Below are positions 9,793-24,200 of a stretch of 64,000 nucleotides of DNA, in pieces (the first letter of the stretch is position 1; the number at the start of each line of letters is the position of its first letter). Source of the stretch: Notolepis coatsorum (taxonomy: Eukaryota > Chordata > Actinopteri > Aulopiformes > Paralepididae); NCBI GenBank assembly GCA_963971535.1, contig OZ020585.1, forward strand, positions 29,225,131 through 29,289,130. The letters run 5' to 3'. A model generated the notes under the pieces. The model was not told where the DNA came from. It did not search any database and saw only the letters and a program-made list of their open reading frames with translations. A program made the position numbers and the translations under genes.

Positions 9793-12700
9793 GTCGCTAT
9801 GAATGCATCTCTGTGAGCTGATGAATGATTCACTTCCATGTATTTCAAAACACAAAAACGACAGCGGTGAAAAACAAGTAGTCATTACTTTAGTCATTTA
9901 GATTCTCGTATTCATATTGGCAAATTCTGAAGCTGGTATATATATTCAGTATATATATAATAATTTTTGGTCCTTCTACCTTTTCTCCCATCCCTCAATT
10001 TAGTTGTTATGCCAATTCCCTCCTGGTTGTTGCAATGCCCTACTGTCAGTCTGGGGAGGTGTAGACTACCACATGTCTCCTCTGATACATGTGGAGTTGC
10101 CTGCCGCTTCTTTTCACCTGACAGTGATGAGTTTCACTGGGAGAGCGTAACGTGTGCAGAGGTTCAAACTATCTCCCTATACCTCCCCTCCCTGCTGAAC
10201 AAGCGCCCCAACCGACCAGTAGGGGTCACTGTTGCTATGATCAGGACTAATACCCCACCGGCTTCCCACCTGTGAACACTGCCAATTGTGTTCGTAGGGA
10301 CGTCTGATGGCACCGAAGCTGGTATATTTTGTTTAGTAGTTACTCTCTAGTCTAGGTGGAATAAACACTACAAGGTTACGTTCATACTCCTTTAAGCAAA
10401 ATGTTGCTCTCCTAGTCACATATTTTAGATTAGAGTGTTGTGAGAAACCCTTTGAGCACTGCTATGAGCTAGGACCTCTGCCTCTTCTGTGTGGGACAGC
10501 TTCATTGACCTATCTCAAGGTTTGTCAGAGGAAAGCTGTTTGAGATAGGTCTAACATACAGTAGTGGGTTGGGACCCAAGGTAGCAAACCTGCACTTTAA
10601 AAATAACTTTTCTCATAATCTAAAGATGATGTTCGTGGGCTGTTGTTTTGACTAATCTAACCAAATTAGTTGATACATATTAGCTTATGTTACAGCCTCC
10701 CTTACACTGTAGGGACTTGCAAATAGACAGTAAATTATTCCATGTGGTTCAATTTATATCTTCTCACACACAACCTTTGGGTACCAAGCCATTGCGAGGA
10801 CACAAAGTGTCATAGATAGAAACCATTCATTGTGACATTGTGAGGTGCCACTAGGGGGCAGAATGGCTAACCGTGAGTGAAAGTATGTGAGTTAGTGAGT
10901 GATTGACTGTATGAGTTAATAGAATTGCCAGTCTATGAGGTGCTTCGAATAAATAAATAAAAAACACCACTGTGAGGAATAGTAATCTATTGATTAATGT
11001 AAAAAAGTATTGTTTGTTATCTTACAGACATTGACTGCGGGCTGGAATGAACAGGAATGCCGAAGAGCATTCAACTTCCTGTGCGACTTCACAAATCTTC
11101 CACGGAAAATTCAGAGAGTAGTCACAGGAAAACTAGGTATGTGTGTGTGTGTGTGTGTATGTGTGTGTGTGTGTGTGTGTGTGTATATACGTATGTGTGT
11201 ATGTGTGTATGTGTGTGTGTGTGTGTTTGTGTGTAAGTGAGTATGCAAGCGAAACAGATATACTCATAGTATTCAAAATATCTTTCCACAAACAGGTGAT
11301 TATAATCAAATAGCATGGTTAAATGACAACCATGGCCAGTCAGGGTTGGGTACAGTGTTAATTGAGTCAACGAAAACGATTACTAAATATGGTCGTCAAT
11401 GACGCTTTTCCCCCGACGAAAACGAGACGAGATGTCACGTTAATGGAGATCATGTGATACTAATGTGACCAAATTATTCATGTTGTTGACTAAAAACGAC
11501 GACACAAAATGTAGTTTGCTAAATAAAATCTTGCTAAGGGTTTATTCAACATCAACTTCAATTTTACTTGCTACTTGCTAGCTAACAGGAACTTGTTTGC
11601 CGACAGGAAAGTAACTAACATAATTGTCAGTGCGGAACCCTTAACCCCAACACATCGTTCCGTGGGTGTGTGTTGCTCTAGTTGTATGGTCTTGGGGGCA
11701 CCACTGTTATGCTGGGGGTGTTGTTTCCCCCCGGGAGATATGGGAGGACGGACCGCATGTTACATTGTTGTTGTGAAGCTAGCGTATTAGCAGGTAGGCA
11801 GCTGTGTTGTGTATGAGAAGGGAATTATTAACCTGTAAAACCCCATATTGAGCTGGAAATAAAGCACTATACAGAAAAGGAAACTCCTCTTTCTTCCCTA
11901 CATTACTGCATGACGGATCGCTACATTATGTTGATCCACCACAATAGAACACATTAAGTAGCTTACATAAGTCTAACCAGCTAGCACTAACATTAGCTTT
12001 TAAAAAAAAAAAAAAAAAATTTATGAGGCTGTAACAGTGGCGAGACTAAATAAAAGACTAAACGAAGACTGAAATGCTCAGACCTGTAGTTGACTAAAAC
12101 TGACTAAACGAAAAAAATTAATGAAGGTGACTAAATATGATGAAAACGAAAAAGAGCATTTGACACATGACTAAGACTAAAACAAAAATAAAAAATGGCT
12201 GACGAAATTAACACTGGTTGGGTAAGTGGCGGGCATTCATGAAGCTGTATTCTTCCACGGTCAGAGGCAGCCTGTTGTAATGTGGATGCCTTCTAGCCAT
12301 TACCCTCCTGTCTTTGGCAACACTAACATCAGTACTGCACCGGCAACCAACTAACGGTAGCGCAGCTTAGCTAGTTAGCAACATCCCGACAATGTGACCG
12401 TCTTTACATCAGCATTTTCTTCCTCTGTGGCTTTTAGCCATTCTATACGAGATTTGTATGTTTCCCTCAGTTTCTTGTTTGAATATGAGTGGTCAATGCT
12501 CTACCAATGCAGTACGCTGGGTCAATGGTATGGTTTTGGCAAAGATAGGTGGCTACTGGCTAGAGTACGGTGTCTGCATTACAGCAGGCTGCCTGTAACC
12601 AAAGAATAAGAGATCTATGTGCGCGTTTCATTGTTGACTTGAAAAACCTAAATGACATCTTGGCCTCTTCATGGATGTCTGCCATTTACAAGAACTGTGG

Positions 12701-15700
12701 ATTCAACAAGAAACGTGATTTTAAAATCTCCTTAACCACATATGCATTGGGCAAAAATGGGGCTAGTTTTGCACAACACGCCTGACGATTGCATATCCAA
12801 AGTAATTTGCGATTTATACTTATAGCACATGCATGAGGCTGGTCTCTTTTGAAAGCAAACATTCTGATCTTTCCTCCACTACAAAGAAGAATCACTTTGA
12901 GTGTTAATGAAATAGAGTTAAAGAGGTTTGAACACGCGGAAGTAAAAGTTTTGTGTACTCACATTTCTGTTTACTTGCCAGATGCCTGTTTTTCCAGCTG
13001 AGAGGTGGAAAAAATAACGGTTCCATAGCCTGAAGTCTTATCTAGTACAGGTTGAAAGTTTTTAACAATCCCACGGAAAATTAAGTGTTTTACAAAGGTC
13101 TTTGTAATGTGTGTAGTGTACCGGTTAATTCGGCATGATTATCCAAAATGGCCGTTCACTTCCATTGATTCCGAGGTTCTAGTCAAAACAAAGGACTTCC
13201 CTGGCTTCTTCTACCCCTTTCTCGTTGCGATCAGCCCCCGCATGGGATAGCGTTGGCTCCAGAATTTCATTGGCTACAAAGGTGGTCAATCATTTTCGCC
13301 ATCAGCAGTGACTGTTCCGTTCAGGATCCGACCAAACCGGACGTGGTCACTTGTCCGAATGGCTTGTCAAATGGCACTCGTCGGATGTTTCGTCTTGTAA
13401 CTCGAGACTGGAAGCCTGCATTAGGTTGAGTGGGGTGACGATCGAAAGGCGGCAAATTCAACTTTCCAACAATGTATTGGTTGATCTGCGAAAACGCAAC
13501 CCGGAGCCGGCATACGAGGGCAAAGTGCTGCGACGTGCGCCCGCATGCGTGACGGCAATGAAAACATTGCCGAAACAATTGGTAGCCTAATTTCATGATA
13601 AGACCACATTTACTCGTACTCCTTTTCTCTCAAGTTCATGTTTTGTTTTATTTGTCACATACAATGTACATTACAGTGAAATGCTTGGTTCTGTATGAGA
13701 CCCCTGAGATTGTGCTTCATACAGTAAAAAAAGAATAAAGACCAAACACTATACAAAATATACAAACTAAAGTTCAAACTAAAGTACAAAATGTAGTACA
13801 AAATGCAAACAATGAAGTACAAAATGCAAACTTTTTAAATTGCAAAAAACTCTAAAATGAGGTAGGGATGTAAATCTTTTCGTAATAAATAATCTCTCTC
13901 TCTCTCTCTCAGGTGCGAGTTGGTACCTGGAGATGCAGATCCGCCTGTTCTGCCGGGAGGTTCTGTTGGACCAGTGGCCGAACCTCAGACACACTCGGTT
14001 CTGGCTGACGTGCATCCTGAAGCAATTTCCCATGGTCAGCCAGGCCCGCCTGCTCTTCATCCTCTACGGACCCCTGCAGGCTGACAGTAAGAGACAGTCC
14101 ACATGGGACTCGAGTGTTTCAACTTTCAACTTTTGTTTTATTTGTCACATTACAGTGAAATGCTTGGTTCTGTATGAGCCCCCTGAGATTGTGCTTCATA
14201 CAGTAAAAAAAGACAATAAAGACCAAACACTATACAAAATAAAATATACAAACTGAAGTACAAAATACAAACAATGAGTACAAATGCAAACTTTTTTAAA
14301 TGCAAAAATGAGGTAGTGCAAATCTTTTAGTAATAAATAGATATGGGACTCACAATGGAATAGCACTGCCATTTTCCAGTGAGGAAAGTTGTGACAGTTC
14401 TTGTTACTCCCAGTTGACTGGATTGTGACATCTATTGTTTTACATCGATTGTGCCCACAAGCGCTGCCGAAGTGCCCTTGAGCAAGGCACTGAACCCAAA
14501 CTATTTAAGGGATGTCGCTCTGGGATTGACCCTGTAGTTTGAATAGGTATAATCCTGGAGGTGGATGTAAACACAAATTCCAGTTACTTTTATAGTACCG
14601 TAATCTTCTTTAAACCAAGAGCACTTTAAACAAATGGCTGCTGTTCGCTCCTCCCTCCAGGCTCACTGGCCTGGCAGGAGGTGTTGGGAGATCCGCTGCC
14701 TCGCTTTGCCCTGTTGGATCTGTCCGAGGCCATCAACCTGCTGCACAGTGACCTCAAAGAATGGTCCACCGACACCATGCTAGGCATCCTGGAGGAACTC
14801 ACAGGTACCACACTGGGCCACAATGGGATGCAAGGCATTATATTCAAGATTCAAGCGTTTTATTTGTCACATACATACCAGGGCATACAGTGAAATGCGG
14901 GTGGCCATGCCCGCTTTGATTGTGCAATAATAAAATAGACATAATAAACAGGTAATAAAATAGACATAAAATGGGCATGATAAAATAGACATGCTAAAAG
15001 TCCTGAGATAGTGCAATACAGTGTTAGCTACGGATTTATGGCAATGGGTCCTATGTACACAATCTATGTATACAATATACAGTTTTTACTCTATATCCTT
15101 ATGCTATACTTGCTATATCTAAACTATACTATACAAGAACCACATCGGTTCTTTCCTTAAAGTGACCTTTATTTTCCTCATTCCTTTAAAGTGTCCTTTC
15201 CATTTTGTTTAAAGTGACCGTTTGTGTGTGTGATTGCAGCATGTGTGTCGTGTGTGTGTGTATGTGTGTGCTCATGTGTACTTGTGTGTGGAGAGTTCAG
15301 TTCATAGATTTATTCATAAGTTTATTCATAGTCGTTGGGAAGTAGGTACATGTGTGAATAATCGATTGTTTGATGGAGCTTCATAATCCACTCTCTGGGC
15401 TGGTAAGTATGAAACATTTTAGAGAATATTTGTGTTTGACAGTTAACCTACGAAGTGTTTAAACTGTCAAAACAATGACAACAACCACTGTGCTCACACA
15501 CCCAATAAGACCCACAAATACATATCAAATTGATAAAAGAGAATAATCTATGAAAATACCTTGTTGTGCACTTGATGCACACGTGCTTGTTAGAGTGACC
15601 GATGCTACGTTTAGATTCACTTTATGTTCTTTTACTCTTTTACTAGTTTTAGCCCTTCACATTTCATGTTATTTTTACTCTTTTACTAGTTTTAGCCCTT

Positions 15701-18232
15701 CTTATTTTATGTTCTTTTACTAGTTTTAGCCCTACTTATTTTAAGTTCTTTCTCCTCTCTTACTAGTTTTTATGTTCTTCCACACTGTAGCGCCTTGAGA
15801 TTTGTTCCACAAATATAAAGCGCCCCTACAAATTGAATATATTATTATTATTATTATTATTATTGACCGTTCCCACCCATCCGCAGTCCTTCCGTTGGCC
15901 TGGCACCCGGAGAACGTGGCTAGTCTGCTGCTGATATGTGGTGGCAGCATGTGCCACACTGTGTTGGTGAGCAAGGCCTTCACCCGACGAATCCCTGAGA
16001 TCTCAGAACTCCTTGTCTACATCGTGCTGGTGAGAGGACCTCTATTGTTATTAAAAAAAAATTAAAAAGCTATTTCCTAAACTGAACTTAGTAGAGGAAG
16101 ACACATTTGAACAAGGGTTTTAGGATTTAGGGCAGTTTGTAAATTAGTATGAATACTTTAAAGGAGATTCAGTTATGGTTTTTCTTTCCCTTGCCTTTTG
16201 TACTGGTGTCATTGGCCATTCTTTTTTAAATACAATACATTTCTCTCCAGGAGAGAGAGCTAACATTCTTTCTATGTGCTAAAACTGCTGGAAATACTTG
16301 CTTTTATTTCTGCTATGTTACACATAGCTGTTGGTATTGACAGGATATCTGATAGCAGTATATGTATTGGTGCATCCCTATCCTATTATTGTCCTGCTTC
16401 CGCTTAGTGATTTTATGATTTTCTTGCCAGGTCTTTTAACACTTTTAACAACGCCAAAAACGTTGTACGACGGGTTTCAAGTTCATGCTAATTCTGCCAA
16501 ATCACGGCGTACAGCGTTATTTTGATCATATTTCATATTTTCGCCATGGTATTCATATTTCCCTCACGGAGCCTTGTCTGATGCTGTGGGACTCGGCACA
16601 ACTCTGCAACGCTTCAATACTGCCACCTGGTGGATGATCGGCAAGTTGCCAAACCGGAAGTGGCCGGTTGGATATCGGTGCGTCTCCTAAATCCGTTTGG
16701 CCACTCGCATATCGTCGCGGGACTCAAGACACACACCGTGATATGGATCGCTGCCATAACTCAATAATCGACATGATTTGGGCGTGTATTAGTATTATAC
16801 AAACCGCAAATGGATCTACTCGATCCCCATCAAATAACTGGGATCTTTTTGCTCCAGTGTCATCGCCCAACGGTAAGAGGAGGCTGACGTTATTTTCAGC
16901 GTGAGTGTTTATTATTATCCATACAAACTGCTCTGATCTATATATCACCCATACTACATGAAGCATTTAACGACGATCACGGAATTATAAACGACCCCCC
17001 CCCCCCCCCCCCCCGTTCACCCGTGCATGATCAGTCATAACGTTTAGGACCATGTACAGTTGAAATCTTTAATATAGCGTGGATCGGAACCAAACGGCAT
17101 TTGATAATCTATATATGCATTTATGCCTATATCTCACGTTCTAGGAATTACTGCAGAAAATGATAAAAACATATTTATACTCTAGACAGTATTTTCATAT
17201 GCATGTGTGAATGAAAAAGTAAAACGTTCCTACATCCTGAACGATAGATAATCGATGTTGAATGGGCCATAGTAATGTCAATTTAGCAATACAATTTAAA
17301 AAGTTATAGCCCTGCAAAGAAGGTGAACATCTCCATAGACTTACAGTGCTGGCAGAGAATGGTATAAGCTGATAAAACTCCATGGCAGTTAATGTGTTAA
17401 GGCTGTCTTAAGACATTCTCAGTCGACTAATAGTCAAAGACTTGGTTGACTAATACATTAGTAGATTTAACCCTCTGAGACCCTGTCTTTCAGAGGCTTT
17501 AGCGGGCTGAGTATTACATCTAGAGTGAATATACTGCATGGGAATCCATAGGTACCAAGCATAGAACCCGCTCAGTGTGGTGACATACCGCCGGTCCCAT
17601 TTTTCTGAGAAAATATTTTAAAGGTCCCATGCATTATAAATGTCATTTTTCAGTCTCTAGCATTGTATTATAGTAATAGGAGTTCGTATCAATGTGTTTT
17701 AGGGTCTAAATACCATATTGGCGAATTGCTCCGTTTCAGCCCAACCCCTCTGTGCCTCTAGTAAATCGGGTCATTTTGATTTGAAGTCCCTGAGCACGTC
17801 ACTGGGCGCTGTGGATAGACACAGTGATGCGATTGGCTCTGTGGTTGGAGCTAATGCCCGCCCCCATTCTACCTAGACTAGACAGCGAGTGGGGCTGCGG
17901 GGCCGAGAGGAAGAGAGAGCCGAGAGGGAGCCGAGAGAAAGGAAGAGAGAGGGAGGGAGGGAGAGAGAGGGGGCACTTGGGGGGGGGGGGGGGGGGGGGT
18001 ACCTGCCGGCCGCGCGCCACACGGGAGATTGAAAGAAAGAAAAGAAAAAAGTTGCCTCGTCTCAGCAGCGAGAGCCGAGTGGGAGAGAAAGGACAGAAAG
18101 GAAGAGAGAAGGAGGGAGGGAGAGAGAGGGGGCACTTGGGGGGGGGGGGGACCTGCCGCACGGAGGTCCGCGCGACACACACCTCCGAACGGGAGAGTGA
18201 TAGAAAGAAAAAAAGGAAGAGAGAGGGAGGGG

Positions 18233-18274
<42 letters not shown>

Positions 18275-21200
18275 GGTATAAATGATTATTTGTGTAAATA
18301 AGGTTATACGCCGACCATTAAGAAAATACATGTTAGTTTAGGAATAAGGGGCAGGTAACTATATAACTATAAGATTTATTCTTCTTCCTGCTCCTTTTGT
18401 CCATGGAATGACTATTTATGATTTTTTAATGAAGAAACTATGATTGTATTATTCCATGTGGCAAATAAAAACTCTGAACTGAACTGAACTCTCTCTCTCT
18501 TCCCCCCCCTCCCTCCCTCCCTCTACCAGTGCAGACTGTGGTCTGACTGTCACTCAAAGTGCTTATGGGCGGAGCCAGGCCATAACAGCCTGATTTCTCG
18601 AGGCTGAAAAATTATGGTTTCGAGTACTTGATTAGAAATATAAAACAATGAATTTTTTTGAAAAAAAAATTACAAATGTCTTCAATAGACTAACAGGAAT
18701 TGTGTAAAGTTGCCCAAATAGTGCTAAGAATAGCAGTGCATAGCCCCTTTAATAATTATCAAAATATCCAATTTGGGGTTTGTCACATTAACTCATTCCC
18801 CGCCAACAACGAGTTTACTCGTTATTGGGAGCCGACGCTTGAACGGCAACAACGAGTATACTATATTTTTGATTGTTTTTCCTTTTTTTCGATATTTGTA
18901 TTCATTATTCATCCAGGGACCTTGGTGTTACCATAGGGAATGAATCTGAGATCGCCAAAGTGCAATACCAGCCGCATCCAGCTAGATGGCGGTATCGAGC
19001 ACCCTTTGAAACCTTGTATCTTGGCCTGTGTAACGTCAAATGTCACCGGGCTCACTTTTCTTTGTCGTGCCAGTCTAGCGGTTCTCCCGGTTGCATTGAA
19101 GCGCGTCAAATATGACCGATCCATATGTTGTGGTGGGTTATGTCGTGGATCAAATGGACATCAGATGTACCAGATGGCGATCAAACAATTGGAATATTCT
19201 TTTTGGAATACTCCCGATCACAGGTAAGGACTATCTGACGTCAATTTTAGCTTGATCGTGCAATGCTTTTATACCGATCGGGCTGATAAGCGTTTTTAGT
19301 AGGGATGCTCGATATTGGCTTTTTTACCTATACCGATATTGTCCAACTCTTAGTTTCCGATACAGATATCAACCGATACCGATATATGCAGGGTCCCCCC
19401 CCCCATTACATATCTCTTGTTGTGGAATTAACACAACATTATGCATACTTTTGACAATAAATAAAATCAGAATTTGTTCTTACTTGCTTGCCTAAATAAA
19501 GGTTATAGAAATGTAAAAAAAATATATATATATATTTGATTTTTTTTTTAAACCGATACCGATATTTTCCGATATCACATTTTTATGCCGATAATATCGG
19601 TAGGCCGATAATATCGGACATCCCTAGTTTTTAGTGTTCAATACGAATGCCGTTACTGCCAATCAAATAATCAGAAACGCCCCCCCCCCCCCCCCCCCTT
19701 CATGCATTCATGATGAAACATAATACCTATGATATAGATTTGATTTGGGAATAATAGCGTGTACAGGCAAGAAACGGCAATGTTTATAGTAGAATTGACG
19801 TATAAGGCTATTACTCAGCCCTTCGGGAATTACCCCAGACCACGCTATAACCATACTTATATTCACCACTGTTGTGAAGGGCCAGATTAAACCGAATATA
19901 TATATTTATTTATATATATATATTTAATTGTATTTGTATATTCTCTAATATTCCCTGATATCCCTTGTATATTCCTTGTACAATATGCATTGAATATCCA
20001 TTCTAGCCTACTGAACATCCCATAATAGTCTCCATTCTACTATTGGTCGAGACCTTGGTGCCAGGCTGCCATACCCCTCAGACCCAGTTCAAACGTACCG
20101 CTCGACATGTACGAACAAGTCCTAGTTCCGCGTAGGAATTTGGCTACCGCACCACTAATGGGACTATTTGTTCATAGTGCGTATATATACTGCGCTACTA
20201 AAGTAGGACTTTCTTTTCAGTCCAGTTTCTTACCCTCCAATAGAGTCACAGACGTAAAGCCTCCCCGCGATGCCACGTGTGGGAGTAAGGCCAAGTTCGG
20301 CCTACCATCGGTATTGAGACATCGTGTATATTAATATTTGAATAGTCATATTTGGCACTATATCGTCGAGTTGGACGTAGTCTATTAAGCTAATAATAGT
20401 CTGTTAATATATAGTGCTTCGTGCGGTGAGAATACTACCGTAGTCAGTACCCCATCGTTTCGGGCAGAGAACTGGCTGCTTACCCAGGGTGGCTGACCCT
20501 ATGTGAAGCTGCACTCGAGGAGCCCCAGAGCCGACGAGCGAGTGGACCTGTATACCGGATTATTCTACCGACGACAGCCCGCCTTCCCAGGCACGGATTA
20601 TGCTTTGGATACTTTGATTATTCTATGGATAAAGACCCCTGACACTACCGTGTGTTGGAACCCCCCCCCCCCTGGAGAGGACGCAAGGTGAGGAGACGCT
20701 CTGCAAGACGAGGTCTCTCCACATCTCTCCCCCGTGGACCGGAGAGAGCCGGCCCACAAAGAGTCCACCTGCTTTCATCTGTGGTCCAAGGATCGCCGGC
20801 GCATTGAACGGCACTACAGTGGGTTCACCTGGGATACCCTTGGCCGGACGAGGCAGCTGGATTCTACCCCCCCCCCCCTCCTACTCCTGTCGGCTTACAA
20901 GCGACCGGATTAACCCCCTCTAGTGTATCCAGCCTATAATCATTAAAGTATCATTGCTGTTATTCCTTAACTATTCCAGGTCGTATATTTACCACCTGCG
21001 CCTTCAGAGATTGGACATTATCTATTGATATACCGACGAATACTCCTTGCCATAAAAGTGCATACTATTTCAATTCATAAATGTAATTAAGTGATTAAGT
21101 GTTTATTCTACACACCATCGCTGTGTAGGAAATAAAGACCTGTTTCTAATTCGTACATTTGTGTTGGATCCGTTTCATCTACGTGAGAGTGTTCATGATA

Positions 21201-24200
21201 ATATATTTATGCCGTGTACTGGGTGGCCGAATATTAAGTACAAAGGTAGTGGTAGTAAGTATCATATCTAGTAATACAGTCAGGGAATTGTACCCCTCAG
21301 TTACAATTGGTCCTTCGAGCCGGAGGGTAATTAGTGTAATATTAATATAGTGTTATTAATATTGAAATGGCCTATGATGAACACTCCACGAAACGATCCT
21401 CCTAACCAACGCCCGCAGCGCGAACGACGGCTCCCTCAGTACTTAGAGGCTTACGCTGTCAGTCAACAACCTAGTCTTCTACTAACAGTAAACGCGGTAA
21501 AACTAGAAAGTAAAAGTATGTCTAACCCCAACGCCCAGACTACCCCGACCATAGAGGCCCCTACGGGTTCTAATGTAACTGACCAAGTTCACGGTGGGGA
21601 CCAGTGGGAACCAGACATGACTTCACACCCCGCCAGTACTGAAGAAGTAGTCCCCGATGAGTCCCGGGAGGAATACAACGCTACCGAGAGAGAACTCGGC
21701 ACGGAAGAAGACGGGGAGAGCACCGTGGAGATAGAGCTCCAAGGCTCCGCAAGGAGTACCCCGAGGGAAGGCTCCCCTATACCAGGGGTTCCCAAACTTT
21801 TCAGGCCAGGGCCCAGAAAATAAGGCGTCAGAGAGCCGCGGCCCAATGCACATCGTCAGGCTTTTTTTTTTTTTTTTTTTGCCAGGCGACCGATTTTTTA
21901 AGCCAAATATCACTTCAATCCTATTAAGTTAGTTCAAGTTAGTTATTCATTTATATGTGCTATTTATGAGAGGGCTAACTTGTTGCAAAATAATAATGAT
22001 AATAATAATAGCCTTATTAAAATACTATTGTTGCTTCGGTTGTTTTCAGCATTTTATGTGCATAATCTGTTATTTAGTTTGAAATGTTCGTTGAAATAAG
22101 TAGATTTTTCGTTTTTGTTTATTTATTAAGTTAATATAAAACCATATAGTCACATTTTAGAATACAATAGAATAGAATTTTAGAATACAACTAGAAACAC
22201 TGTCCTGGCCTGCTTCTAAGTTCAGTGGCCTGACAAAAAAAAATAAAATAAAAAAAACAAAAAATAAAAAAAATAAAAATAAAAAATAATTATTATTATT
22301 TTTTAATCATCTCGCGGCCCACCCGTGGCTGTTCGCGGCCCACCTTTGGGTCGCGACCCCGACTTTGGGAACCACTGCCCTATACAACCGCCTTCTCCCA
22401 GCGAGGCAGAGAGGACCCTACAGCAGGCATTCCTCGTCAGCCTGAAAGCCTCTACTGAACGCGATAGACTCCAGGGTGAACGTGATCGATTGCAGCTACA
22501 GCAACGGAGCGAAGAAGAGCACATACGCCTGGAAATAAGACGCATTCAGATGGAAGAGAATGTGGCCCGAGACCGAGCAGACAGCCAGCGAGCAGCTGCT
22601 GGTGCTCTACGGGACGCAGAGCGCGACAGACAGCAAGCGCAACTAATAGAACAGCTGATCAGACGGACAACACCCTCTCCCTCCGCCAGAGGCTCCAGGA
22701 ACTCGTCTAGACACACCTCCAGGGCGGCATCCCCTAGCCGAGTAAACAACCCTGAACTTGACCAACAGACGAGGTCTATACCCCCCACAGACCACCTCCC
22801 CCCACCGGTCCAAGCGAGACCTAGCAACCGGGAAGGAGCAGCATATCCTGTGGAGAGGCTAAACCAGAGACTACAAGCACTGGATGACCTAACTGAAGAC
22901 GAAGAGGAAGAGGAGGAGAACCGCGCCCGAAGACAGCACAGTACTCTACCGGACCAGGAGGTCCGGTACAGCCCAGGCTATACTCCCGCGGAGCTGCGCT
23001 ACAGACCCCCGACTCTATACACGGGTGAGCACGACGCACGACCCGCACCGAGGAACAGCACCTGGACAAGCGGGCCATGGTACACTGCCGGTACCAGCCC
23101 ATACCAAGGAGCGGGAGGAGACTCGCCTAGGAGGCCTCTCCCCCAACGCTCGCCGATGTATCCACAGTCAGCGTCATACATTGGCACGCCTATGGTACCC
23201 GACTTCACCCAAGAGAACCGGGCCCAGTATACAGAACTCCGCATGTGTCTGGAGACCATGTTGGTGGATGTATTGGATGAACGCCACAAATACGCCATCC
23301 TACTGCAGCACTTAAAGGTGCCCCGCGCACATAATATAGCGCTCGCCTACGCGACTTCCACCACCCCATACACAGCAGCGCTGGTAGCATTGGACCAGAG
23401 GTATGGGCGCATATGGGATTACGTGATCCAGGAGATCCGACACATCGACCGCTTACCCCCAGCAATAGACAATCGAGCACTGGACGACCTGTCCATCAGA
23501 GTGCAGTCCCTGGTAGGGATGTTGGGAGCGCAAAGAGAGAAGGGGAAGTATGAACTTTACGCCAACTCAAATGTGGAAAGGATCCTGGAGAAGCTGCCGC
23601 CCGCTCGTCAGGAGCGCTTTAGGCGGCAGAGGGACCACAGAGACCCGAATGGCCCCGAACCGAACCTCCTCGATCTAGCAGACTTCCTGGCGAGAGAAGT
23701 CAGCAGCCTACGGCTAGATACATTCGGACGGAGCACCCCTGGCTCCAGAGAAGGAACCAGACGACTAAATGATGGAAGAAGATCGGTGACTGTGATGCAC
23801 CAATCGGAATCAGTACCGAGCAGCAGGAGCCACAGTACCCCCTCCAGAACGGAGAAGTGGAAGATAGTGTGCCCCTACTGTGAGAAAGAACACTGGCTAG
23901 CGCAATGTGACTCCTTCCCCAAGCTGAACGCGGAGGAAGCAGGTCAATGGATAAAGTCCAACAAGCGCTGTTTTCGCTGTGCGCGCTCACACATGGCAGC
24001 CGAATGCCGCTTAAAGAAAAGGTGCACCAAGTGCGATGGAGCCCATCTGGACATACTTCACGACAGTAACAGACGGCGCCCTTCACCTGCACCATCCAGC
24101 CGCAAAGCGAGCGTCATGTACATCGATCCCGCCAGCAGCAGTGGAGCCCGAGTACTCCTAAAAGTAGTGCGTGTGACACTAAGCTACCAGAATAAAGTCC

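Noticed and set aside
15841-15863. CRISPR-like or regular spaced repeat at short tandem repeats
   Set aside because: Plain (ATT)n, (CTA)n, (TG)n and (GAAT)n microsatellites without spacers, in a vertebrate genome.
17799-18331. Open frames in the GA/CT-rich block
   Set aside because: Simple-sequence composition (GA, TC, G runs) keeps several frames open on both strands; no domain text.
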